From assembly GCA_013398175.1 (NCBI GenBank), contig VZRZ01005138.1, positions 645,817 through 709,816 of the forward strand: a stretch of 64,000 nucleotides of DNA. Reading direction: 5' to 3'. The position numbers were made by a program, and so were the translations under genes. Source of the DNA: Climacteris rufus (Eukaryota; Chordata; Aves; Passeriformes; Climacteridae). How positions within the stretch are numbered: the stretch's first letter is position 1; the number at the start of each line of letters is the position of its first letter. Positions 37,841 through 48,142 of the stretch are shown one piece after another. The notes beneath the pieces were generated by a model, which saw only the letters and a program-made list of their open reading frames with translations, made no database searches and had not been told where the DNA came from.

Positions 37841-40800
37841 AAAGCATTCTGTCAGTTCTTGGAACTACAAAGTGGACCTTTATGCAGTAGGTGGGCACAC
37901 AAACCCCGATAAAAGTGCTGATCGTGATCATCTTTCCCAAGAAAACAAATATGATTCCACATGCCTTGAGCATTAAGGAGTCTGGCAAACAGCTTCATAA
38001 TCAGCCATGTATAGCAAATTGTATCATTGTACTGCAGATCTACAAAATGAAAGATAGCTTTGAAAGCAGATGAACTAACTCCCCTGTGTAAACAGTCCAA
38101 TCACATATAGAGGCTCAACGACTACCTTTAAATATATGCTGAATATCACTTCATATTTCATTTATTAACACCCAAAGGTCTCGCCTCTCTCTTATAAGTA
38201 CTGTTGTGGAAAATGAAATCCTTCAGCTCTCCCAGTGGTTCTGCAGCTGCTGGTACAGCATCACCAGTTGTGTCAGGCAGATGTAGATTTACTCGATCCA
38301 TTTCCACGAACCATATCCCCCAGCTCCAAAGAAGTTTCTGTAGCAGATACTAGTTAAGTTGCTCAGATTGGGTGGTTTGATGATAAAAGTCATCAAGTAA
38401 CATTACACAGAAGTCAGCTGTGTTTTTAAGATTTTGTTTTCTGAGAGCTAGCCAACAGGAACACAATCATCTCTGGAATCGAGTTGGTCTGTTATCTCAT
38501 TTTTGGAAAGGTGTATTTGTCAGAGATGAGCATGGTTCTAGGAAAGCATGCTTTACAGAAAAGAATGGTGTTCTGAAAAATGTGTGGAAAAGAGTTGCAG
38601 AATTACCAATATGTGCTGTTTGACAACATGGAATGCAATGGCTTCATTTAATTTGAAGATGTCTGTTTTGCAATCCAAGTTAATTGGAATGAAAAGGTCA
38701 AAACCAAAATATGTTGCAAAAAGATTGAAACAGATTTGATTCACCCAAATAATGTTTTTTCTTTAAATGTGTTAATTCCACAGGTTTTCATAATTTTGAT
38801 TATCAGTCTAAACTGAAAAACTTTTCCACACTTAAACTTGACTGTGACAGAATAACTATTTCCTGATCATTGGCAATAGTCAGGTTCATTAATGACAGAT
38901 TCAGGGTAGACCTTCAGTGTTCAACCCAGGGCACTCTGAATCAGACACAGCAGGGACCAGAGCCTAGCTCTATTTTGATTAAAAAGATTTGTCAATGAAA
39001 AACAGTTTCCTCAAAGAAATTTTCAACGAATTCTAATGAGAATCATCTACTGAGGGACATCCTCCTGTGACCAGAATTTTGAAAGCTGCAGACCTCTCAA
39101 AATCAAACAGAAAAGCAATTTTTCCATTTTGGAACCTCAATTCAGTCCTGCAATGATTAACCCCTCATCCTTGTGAGTCTTTTCCTCTACTACTCTCACA
39201 TTTTATTTCAGCTAAAATTACTTTCATCCTTTATCAGCTTGCCTGTACGAATTTGTGCAGCTGCTGCTGTGTCCATTGAAGAGTGAGATTCATGTGAACA
39301 AAATAGTTCTGACCCTGTGAGTCCTTCATGTCTGAGATAAAAACCCACTTCCACATTTCCTTAGGGATTGTTTTACCTATCTCTGTCCAAATAATAAATA
39401 TCAACAAGAAAAGCAGCAACATCACTCAGGATATTGAAGGAAGTTAAACCCTTTCTTAAATGTACTGCCAGTTTCCAAAACGCCAACTTCAGAAAAATGC
39501 TTTCTCCATTTTTTTCTATTCTAATTGCAAGGATAAAAGGACCTCTTATTAGCCAGATCAAGCTGAGTCAGGGGGCTCGTGCTGTAGCAGGAAAAAAATT
39601 CATTGCTCCCTCATTCCTGGGCAGAAAAACCACTTTTCTATCACTGGGAAAAGCAACAGATCAGTGACCGAACTGCAGCTAGCCCAGCACCGAGCCCAAG
39701 CTGAGCTGCACAGCACTGTATTCCTGTGACAGTGTGGGCTCCAGGATCATGCCTTCCCTGAGCACAGCCACTTCCACTGCTTGCTTTCCCTTTCTTCCTT
39801 TCGCTGACAGGTACAGCCTCTGACTGAAAGATCAACAGACCTGCTACCATACAAAAAGGAAATTTTTTAAAATGTGTTTTTTCTTTGTATGACTGATAAT
39901 GTTTCCAAGAAAAACTTCTCTGATAGCAGAACTTTGCAATACTGAATGCTTTACTATTTTCCTTTTTAGAAAACAAGTCCCCCGCAGTTACAACACATAT
40001 AACATAAAAAAAAAAAAAAAACAACAAAGGAATTTTACTACGTAATTACTGGAGATGGCAGACAGGAAAAAAGAAACAGCATTTTCCACTGTGCTTATCT
40101 TTCCTTCTGTTTATTTTCAATATCCAACAAGGAGCTGGGTACATTTCCAGATTCAATTTCCAGTCACCTCCACATGTACACAAGGGAACTCTGTCTACAA
40201 CAGAGCTAGCTTCATGTCTGAAAGCAACCTGAGCTGAGTAAAACAACTTGCCTACAATTTCATCAACAATTAACTAAGCCTCTTTCAAAGTCATCTCCAC
40301 GTTGCGTTTACTTTGTAAACTTTAAACCAAACTCACTTGATGTCAATTCACACCATGTGCTTTTATCTACACAGAGAACAGCTCTGTGCATGCATGTTCC
40401 TGTAAGAGAGCAGCAGCACAAAACCACATCAGTAGTGTGAATCCACATTAGAAACAGATGCAGTAGTACCAGCTTTTGGAAGGACAAGCAATATTGTGGA
40501 TACTTGGGAGAGATGGAAAGAAACATGTTGCCAAAGCAATTATTTTTTGCATCGCTGCAATCCTTAACATCCCTGTGCCACCAGACCCAGGGAAGCAGGG
40601 TGGACACCCAGGCAGAGCAGGAAAGAGAAGCAGATCCAGTGTCCCCAGGAGAACAAATCCCCTGCAGGGGCTGGGAATGACTGGTATAGGACAACATTTG
40701 AGCTGATGCTCAATTGAGACCTAATTGTTAGTAAATAATTATTACCATACAGTGATAGTTGAAACTACTTTGCATGAGAATTCATTACAAGAATGACAAA

Positions 40801-41580
40801 TAGCAATTGTTACAGAATGAGCTTTAATTCATTCTTACAAATTTATGAAATAACAATCCCATCTATGCAGACTTTATTTACTAGCTGGTGAAATGAGCAG
40901 AAATAAAGGAAAGCTAATAGATAAATCCCCTAAGCAGCTCCAAATAAAATGTAGACTAAGGCAAAACTGCACAAAATAAAAGGCATTATTAGCATTGAGT
41001 TTAGTCTGTAACCTTACAATGTGCTGATTTGAATATTGCAACTTTTCATTAAAAGTGGCAAGATATAAATAAGAACCAATAATGAAAACCTGTTCTAATG
41101 TGATTTTTTTTCAACTGTAACAAAAATCTTTTTTTGTTTGACAAATTCTGATTTCCATTAAAAGAAATTTTCACAGAAAATTCTCACTATAAATTAGCAA
41201 TTTCCCTCCCAATATTCTGTAATGGAGCAAGTGTGGCAGTCCTCTAATTACTTTTTTTTTATTAGCAAAGACAGTTGAGAACAGGTTGACTTTCTGTAAT
41301 TAGCACTGGGCTAAGAAAAAAACAGAAAATAATGAAATGTTTTCAGAAGTGAATGCTTAAGTATGTCTGTCCCAACTCTCTTCTCTCTTTCACATTCATT
41401 TTTCTTTGGAGTTTATGTCAACATGTTCAAACAGCACTTTGTTTCCTCTTTTGTTTCTACATGTACTGCAAATTTCAGCTCTGCAGAGAAGGGCCACTCC
41501 ATTCTGTGCTGCATCCATTGAAGACTTGATTCAGTGTGTGGCTCTGTGAGCTGTGGAGCTAATGATATCTGCCTTCCAGT

Positions 41581-41720
41581 AGCTCTGTGTCTCCTGGTTG
41601 GGTTCTCTGACATCTAATAAGGTGTGACTGCCAATTAAAGCCTTTCCTGTGGCTGACACAGTCCTAACAGTGCTGTCCCATGTGGATTCTCAGAGGTCTA
41701 ATAAAGGTGAGCTCACATGC
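41581..41720 (-). pseudogene. Decayed C2H2 zinc-finger fragment
   Basis: On the minus strand, from 41720 downwards, one frame reads CELTFIRPLRIHMGQHC, then a stop (TAG at 41664-41666), DCV, SHRKGFNWQSHLIRCQRTQ and PGDTEL. This matches the end of one finger plus linker (LIRHLRIHTGE-like) followed by a second finger (C-x2-C, KGFNWSSHLIR-H-QRT-H-like). The first zinc cysteine is followed by the stop, both zinc histidines are replaced (Cys and Gln), three codons are missing from the linker, and there are extra residues after the second cysteine. A further linker-like trace may extend to about 41760 in another frame. No promoter, KRAB or other domain is visible. It is a dead fragment of a zinc-finger gene or retrocopy; the parent gene is unknown. 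Confidence 0.6.
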
Positions 41721-42125
41721 ACTTAAGGAATGCAGCTACGCTCTCTCCTATGCCTTTTTGGTTTTCTCAAAATTTGTTACAGCAAAACACTTTCTATCTT
41801 CTAGCAAATTTCAGTGAAAATGGCCACAAAGCTCAAATGTGATGGACGTATAAACACCTATTAAGTTTCTTTGGGAATACAGTCTAAAAACTGCTATTTC
41901 TACAGGAGCCAACACTTATCTCAGTCAAAGGACTTACATCTGAAATGTGGTTTTGCCTTAAGTGGCTTTTTTTTTTCCTTAAAAATCTTGGTGGGTCTAA
42001 AGTACCATCCCTTGAATCTTGTCTAGTATCATTTTGGTAGCCTGACACTATCCAGCAACCTATTCTTCACTCATCAGTTTTAATGATGAGAGCAGAATTA
42101 GCTCCAGCACCTTAACTTCTCTGTG

Positions 42126-42480
42126 TCATGGACAGCTTTGTACAGAATGGTTTTGCTCTTCAAAACCACCCCTCAAGCCACAGCCTGTGTCAGAAACTTC
42201 ACAGTGTCCAGCTGGTGCCAAAGTGTACCTGTTGCTGGGCTTATCTGCCTTTGGAGCACACTCTCCCTGCCACAGAGCAAAGCCTGCAGCCTCTGTTCCC
42301 CCCATGTGCTGTTGTAAGGACAGACTGGGGGCAGAGGAAGGCTGGGTGCTTTGGGAGTCCAGGCAGGAGGAGCACAGCCTTCTCGGCCACACCAATGGCA
42401 CCCTGTGGTTGCATCAATCTACCCGACTTCGTTCTCCTCATACAGAGCTGAGATGGGACACGAGCAAAGACTGAGTCCTT
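42126..42480 (+). repeat. LTR-like interspersed repeat, copy A (tentative)
   Basis: The sequence starts TGTCATGGACAGC and continues CAGAATGGTTTTGCTCTTC. The same start occurs at 43183 (TGTCATGGGCTGTC, CAGAATGGTTTTGTTCTTCC) in the same orientation. Read on the minus strand the two share a peptide-like pattern, EEQNHS...P, which reflects shared DNA rather than a protein. Many bird LTRs begin TGTCATGG. The copies diverge after about 70 bp, so they need not be the two ends of one provirus. The right edge is a guess. Confidence 0.35.
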
Positions 42481-43182
42481 TCTCTGCATTCAAAATAATG
42501 GCTATTCATTGCAAGGCAAAATGCTTTTTCTCCCCAGCTGTTATCAGTATAAACTTAACATGGAATTTTAAAACATAGGGCCCAAGCTCTCTCACTGCCC
42601 TGCTCTGCACTCCCATGATTTGAATATCTTTTAGTTCTTCACTCTGCATACCATTAAATGGCACAAACAGTAATTCCAGGATGAGAATTTTTTGGCCTGA
42701 TCTAGTCCTCATTTAACAAAGGTATCAGAATCTTCACTGACTTCAACAGACACTGACACAGGCTAAAAAAGAATAGTAACGAAGTGCATGGAGAACCAGC
42801 TCTCTGCTGCACAGTTCTGTAGTCATAAAAAAAGTATAGAGTTCCTTACAGGGTTTCACATTTGCACAAATACAATAACAGTGCTCTCTCATAGATCAAG
42901 TCCCTCTATTTTGTGATGTAAAAGTCTGTTTATTCACACACAAAGGGCCATCCTGCTGTTACAAAAATCTCTCAGCTAAATGCTTCAGTAAAAAGCTTGC
43001 TGAAGAAAAAATAATAATCTAACTGTCATGAATCCCTTGAGACTTTTGCTCCAAAGAGGTACCAACAAGAAGGCTCCTTGAAAATGTTAAAAATCCACAA
43101 GCAGGCTCATGAAAACAACTGTGTTTCATGTTGGAGGGAGAGTTTATCTTAAAGAGGCAAAGCCCATAGCTAATGCTTTCCT

Positions 43183-43540
43183 GTCATGGGCTGTCACTTC
43201 CAGAATGGTTTTGTTCTTCCTCAGATCCCTGAAGTCCCACACACAGCTGGTGTGGGGCAGGAGAAAGGGACATGGGGCAGATCAGCTTCATGGCAGCTCT
43301 GCCTATGAGGGGGGTACAATCCCACCTTCTTCCCTTGCCTGAGAGATGAGGAGGGTCATGGAGCAAGGCCCAGAGGCAGCAGGTGCACATGGGCTGAGTA
43401 CAACACAGTGAGGACAAGAGCACAGTGCCCACAGGAACAGGACTGCAAGGCCCCACATCCCAGCCAGGACAAGTGGGAGATAGAGATGGATGAAGGTGGG
43501 TCTGAAATAAGGCTCCTGGAAAGGCACAGGCTGTCCTGCT
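43183..43540 (+). repeat. LTR-like interspersed repeat, copy B (tentative)
   Basis: This copy is related to copy A over its first 60-70 bp. It continues through CCCACACACAGCTGGTGTGG, a run GAGGGGGGTACAATCCCACC and a GC-rich tail. The GC-rich composition stands out from the surrounding AT-rich intron. A 122-codon minus-strand open frame across it is Cys/Pro/Ser-rich and shows no domain. Confidence 0.4.
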
Positions 43541-44946
43541 GGGAAGCAACATTCTATGGGTGGATTTTAAATGACTGCTGGGTAAAAAGCCTTAAAGACA
43601 TTCGTGTCTGCAACAAAGGACAAGTGTGACCTCTGCACTTTGTAAGAAAGGAAATTTGTTTGAAAAGGAGTCCATATTCTATACTGGAAATAACCAATAT
43701 TGCAGATAACGAAAGTATTCCATACCAGAATATAATGCTAAAATTCTCTACCATGAAACAAGCATACTTCAGAAAGTGCCTCTTTGTTCTACCTCTTTTT
43801 TTAGTTACGTCTGCTAGAAATAATGACTACAGAATCTCTTTCAACAAAAGGTCATTTATGTCAATGGACAGAACACAGAGGATCAGATCACCTGCTGTAA
43901 TTGCAAATTAATGCTCTACTGCTAATGCATTAACTACACAATATTGATCTACAATTGAATCATACAGGCTACTATGAAGTGATTTTTACTTTAATATTTT
44001 TACGCTTTTATTGCTTTTTCCATAATGCATTTTCTCTTTCTGCTGGAATTTTCTGTAATTGTTTCCCATTTTAATTTCCTGCAGCAAGATGATTTTAAAA
44101 AATGTATGTCTCTTTCAAAGCCTTGCAAAAATCTAACAAACCATCAATGTGACATGTAAATCACATACATGTTGCAAAAGATGCAAAAAAATCTGATATG
44201 CATCTAATTTTCGTAAATTGGAACTTCAAAAAAGCTTACTTAAATTAAAAATAAAATACTTCATCCTCACTGGAAGCCTGTATTAATGACCTGTACCACA
44301 GAAAGATGCTTCCAGACATTTCTGGAGCTCTTGGTATGCGATGAGTGCAGGATTATCTCCATAAATAAAATCGTTATTTTTTTTTTATTTCATGACTGTA
44401 CTGAAATGGGATTGGTAAATTCAGGTATGTTAAAAAAAGTATAGTGCTATGGAATCAGCTGAAGCATGACTGAAATGTTTCAGCATCTTTAATGAGAAAT
44501 TAAAAAACAAGTGGGGTCTTTTTGCAAGTGTTTCTGGAGTCCATAAAAGGGAAGAATGTTCTTTTAAATTTCTGTATAAAATTTTAAGCCCAGCTATTAC
44601 TGACTACAATGATCCAGTTTGTTTTCCATACCTGCTGCAAACTTCCTTACACCCAAACCTTTTGTGAGTAATGATACTAAGATGTTGCCTTCCATCTTCT
44701 AGAGGGAATAGAACCTATTTTGATTACTGAAACTCTCTCCCCACACCATTTCCTAATATACCTGCTTAATACCGCTTGAGATGGTTATGGCATATAGCAA
44801 AATATGGCTTACCACCTGACTTGCATTCCTGTGTATGATGATTTTGCAAATGGAAAATAAATCCCTGTGTTTTAAAAGTAAAAGCAATTGGAAAAAATAA
44901 TGGAGAACTGATTGCAGGTGAAATAGCTGCAGAGAAAAACCTGATC

Positions 44947-45596
44947 TTGCTGTTAATGGAAGAACATTTATTATTCATAAACCTTTCCTCTAACAGATAT
45001 GCCACACTGCAATTAAATCAACTCACACAAAGCCTCCTTATTATCCTAGGCCATGAAGGTCCCGCTCCCATGGCAGAGAAGACACAGGACTCTTGTCAAG
45101 ACACAACGAAGGGAAGCCCAGTGACCAAGCCAGAGCTGCTGTCCCAGGCTCTCGAGCTGGGCTCCATGGATAGGTCAATAGTCTGTGCTACTTTGTACAG
45201 GACCATGTTTAATGCTGGATGATCTGACAGTTCCCCCCTTTCCAAATACCGCTGTGTATCAGGGTGGTGACAGCAGTGTCATACCTCAGTGTCGAGCCCA
45301 CTGCCTCTGTGGCAGAGCTGAGCACAGAGGTCACTCCAGCACTGCCAAAGCCCAGGCTGCTTGCTTCCCGCTCCTGGATCAGTCATAAGACATCCTCGTG
45401 GTTTTGGAAACGTGGAGTCAGATCACAAAATGTGCAGTACTGTGTCAGCCTGAGTGTCTCTTCAGAACCACCTCCAAGAGTGTCCAAAGTAGATACCTTA
45501 GATGAGGCTATGGACACACATATATTCCTCCGGTACAGACCCAGCTTCTACCTACCGAATGCAGGGACTTGCTGTGCAGTGAATCTCAAATACTGA
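44947..45596 (+). other. Unassigned GC-rich, coding-like stretch in intron 19
   Basis: Consecutive plus-strand frames are open at 44947-45222 (91 codons) and 45264-45596 (110 codons), broken by a stop and frame change near 45220-45264. The sequence contains more CpG (for example GTCCCGCTCCC, GTGTCGAGCCC) than flanking DNA. No family is recognised and no splice-site pair is evident. A decayed retrocopy, an old repeat or a regulatory element are all possible; I do not claim a gene. Confidence 0.25.
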
Positions 45597-47098
45597 ATCA
45601 TTCAGTAGATCACTTTATTTGATGCTATCTACAAATTCTGTACTTGCTCTGTATTTTGGAACTGAGAAAGCAGAAGTGAACTGTCAAAGCTGTAAGCAAC
45701 AAAGGTTGTGACTGTTGAAGGAGCAACTTGGGCACTTGATACCACGGATATGTGAAAGAGATTGGGATTCAGGGAAAAGAATATTAGCTGGCTATTTGTA
45801 TTGCCTCGTTTAGAAGGAAAGCAATGGCAATGATTCTCATAAGCCTAATTAGGTTCCAAAGATGACCTGTGATGATGAGGCTGTCTTCTGTCTGTCACAA
45901 TGTACCTCATTTGAGCAGCAAATAAGTTTCAGTCCAATCCCAGTAAGTGTATTTCTTCTATGACTTTATCTATAGAGATTACTCATTTCCTTCTCCCTTC
46001 CATCTGTCCTTCCCAACAGGAGGGAAAGACTTATGGCCTGTATTCACAAACTTGCGTGAAGTTTACCAAAGGCTCATTTTAAACGAGATGCAATTGAACT
46101 ATTTCAGACCCTTACCTACACAGCCACTTTAGAACCCATTTATCCAAGATTCGTTTGACTTGGAATGACTTCGATGACTTCCCTATTTTACTGAAACAGA
46201 AATAAACCACTCAAATGAAGGGTATTTTTGATCCAGAGGAGTTTAAAATCAGTTCTAGAGATGATTTAAGTTAAATCAGTAAAACTTAAGGACAAAATAA
46301 GAGTTTTTTCACCATCTGGGAAAAATCTGTTGAAAAGAGAAATTTTTCTGTAAAGGGCAGAAGATCTGTATAGATCCAAGTCATTTTTGGAAGCCAGTTT
46401 AAGAGAATTTGATTATTACTAAAAAGAAAACAATAATCAATGTTTTGTGAATCAAATATTCTTTCTCTTGAGCACTGACTGGAATATCTGCATTAAATTA
46501 TATTTCATAATTTCTCATTAGCATTGGGGCAAACCAACATGAAAAGAAAACAGCTACACAGTCTATATAAAAGTGCAAAAGTGACATTAAATCCCTTGAT
46601 TTCATTCATCCAGAAACAGATACAGCAGACAGAACAGAAAATCATTTCACTCTGTGCTGTTCAGATCATGCAACATTGTTACAAAGCCATCAGAACTGTA
46701 GCTCTATTAGCAATAACAAATGAAATGCATCTAGAGCACTAAAAACATTTCCTTGCCAATCCTAATTTTCTTTGTAGACAAACACTGCACTGTAATTTGC
46801 ACCATTACTTAGTATTTATATGGAAGAAGCTCTCACACCGTTGTGTAAGAAAAGTTGATCTTTTATCTGTCCATGGAAAAGTTTGAATCACTTTAATACA
46901 ACCAAAAATAATAAAAAAAAGGGAAATGGTATTAATAAATCCAAAGGACATAGCAAGTCTACAGAAAAGCAGCAGCTTTCTACTTCAGCTCCCAGAGAAG
47001 CTAACTTTGATGTGCATTAAAAAAACTCAGCCAAACCAAAACATTGAGCTGGCTTTTTTTTTTTTTAAACATAGCAAACAAATGACTAATCTCAGCAG

Positions 47099-47712
47099 TC
47101 ACTGTAGCTGTGTAAAAAGGATGGTCACACTGAATCTAATTTCAATGTCAAAGTGAATTGTGGGAATGAAACCACTCCAGTCATCCCATGGAGTGACACA
47201 AAGCCGATATTCACAGGATTCACAGCTGCCATTGTCTATGGTGGAACTGACAGATAAATGGGCTGAACATCTACCGAAATGTAACAATATACAATGGAAC
47301 AATATGACATAAAGACCACCTGCTCCTCAGCCATTCTAACATATACACTGTGATGGTCCCTGACCTGCCTGGCAGAGCAGGTAAGAGGCTGATTTCCAGC
47401 CCATTTTCTGGTGCCCGTAACACCAGGCCACCAAGGATTCCTTCCATGACAGCGACTAACCAGCCATGCCAGCGCATTGCCAGCACCTTGTGCAGGGGGT
47501 ACAGCTCTACACCCCCTGTTACAATAAACATAAGGGACACTAATGCCTGCACAAACAAGAGTTACTTTAAACTGGCTCCCTCTGAGACCAGTGCAGTACT
47601 CTTTAAAAGCCCTCTCACCTTGAAAAGGTTCTTTGCACAAAACAAAAACTGAGAATACAGGAAGAACAGTTAGCTCAAGCTGAACTCCGTGATAACCCTG
47701 TTTGTATGACAA
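47099..47712 (-). other. Unassigned coding-like stretch in intron 19
   Basis: Two overlapping minus-strand frames stay open for 158 codons (47712-47236) and 95 codons (47558-47271). A third (47302-47099) contains a compact peptide, NGSCESCEYRLCVTPWDDWS. The 95-codon frame has hydrophobic segments (VQALVSLMFIV, LVAVMEGILGGLVL). I recognise no protein family. Local GC is visibly higher than in neighbouring intron, and it ends about 290 bp below exon 19. It could be a GC-rich interspersed repeat (for example an LTR starting TGTAACAG on the minus strand near 47524), a frame-broken retrocopy, or chance. Confidence 0.3.
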
Positions 47713-47999
47713 GAGAGAGATATTTAAATTTTAAATCTAATAAGCCAGAGATAAAAAGTACTAACAAACTCATGATGAGCCTTTCCCAGATTGGTATTGC
47801 AACACGCAAAATTTTCTTTTGGCAACTCCTCCTCCTCCATGAGAAATGAGTGTCTCTTAGCAAGCAGCATGAAGTTAAAAACTTGAAAATGCTTTTCAAT
47901 GTTAGAAACCCCTTACTAACTGAGTGTTTGAAAGGAAGATACATTAAGATGTTAATTACACTTATTTGAATGCTAACATTTTAAAGAAAGAAGCAGTAC

Positions 48000-48142
48000 C
48001 TGTAAAACAGAAGCCCCACTGTGCAGAAACTGAAGCCCAGCCTCAGCAGAATCGATGCCTCCAGTTGCCAAGATGGGAAATCCTGGGAGAGCACGGGCAA
48101 TGGCAGACACTGCACGGAGGGCAATGGGCCTTATAGCATTTC
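48000..48142 (-). CDS. DPYD: DPYD exon 19 (human numbering), internal coding exon
   Basis: This exon encodes part of dihydropyrimidine dehydrogenase, the cytosolic NADPH-dependent enzyme that reduces uracil and thymine (and 5-fluorouracil) in the first, rate-limiting step of pyrimidine breakdown. On the minus strand an acceptor ending TGTAG precedes GAAATGCTATAAGG. The exon runs 143 nt and ends ...TTTTACAG before GTACTG. The first two bases complete a split Gly codon (Gly767 in human numbering), and translation then reads NAIRPIAL...FPILATGGIDSAEAG...SGASVLQ (residues 768-814). The TGG of ATGGID corresponds to 793-795, which with Gly767 holds the FMN phosphate in the pig enzyme. The frame is open and nearly identical to the mammalian protein as I recall it. 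Residue 768 is Asn where I recall Thr in human. The donor is weak after position +3. The reading frame passes through the junction into intron and soon stops, so both edges are set by splice sites and homology. Confidence 0.97.

Larger units (their letters stand above)
29503..47999 (-). other. DPYD: DPYD intron 19, complete
   Basis: This 18,497-bp interval lies between the donor of exon 19 (GTACTG) and the acceptor of exon 20 (TTTTGTAG). Immediately before exon 20 there is a plausible branch-point region (TGCTAAT and CTGAC within about 30 nt) but only a weak pyrimidine tract. The intron holds a CR1 tail (29.9-30.2 kb), a GC-rich stretch (32.2-32.7 kb), a palindrome with an octamer motif (34.9 kb), a GATA-motif cluster (37.5-37.84 kb), a zinc-finger relic (41.6 kb), a related repeat pair (42.1 and 43.2 kb) and two unassigned coding-like stretches (45.0-45.6 and 47.1-47.7 kb). 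The rest is AT-rich intronic sequence with short poly-A and poly-T runs, in which I recognise nothing. Confidence 0.93.
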
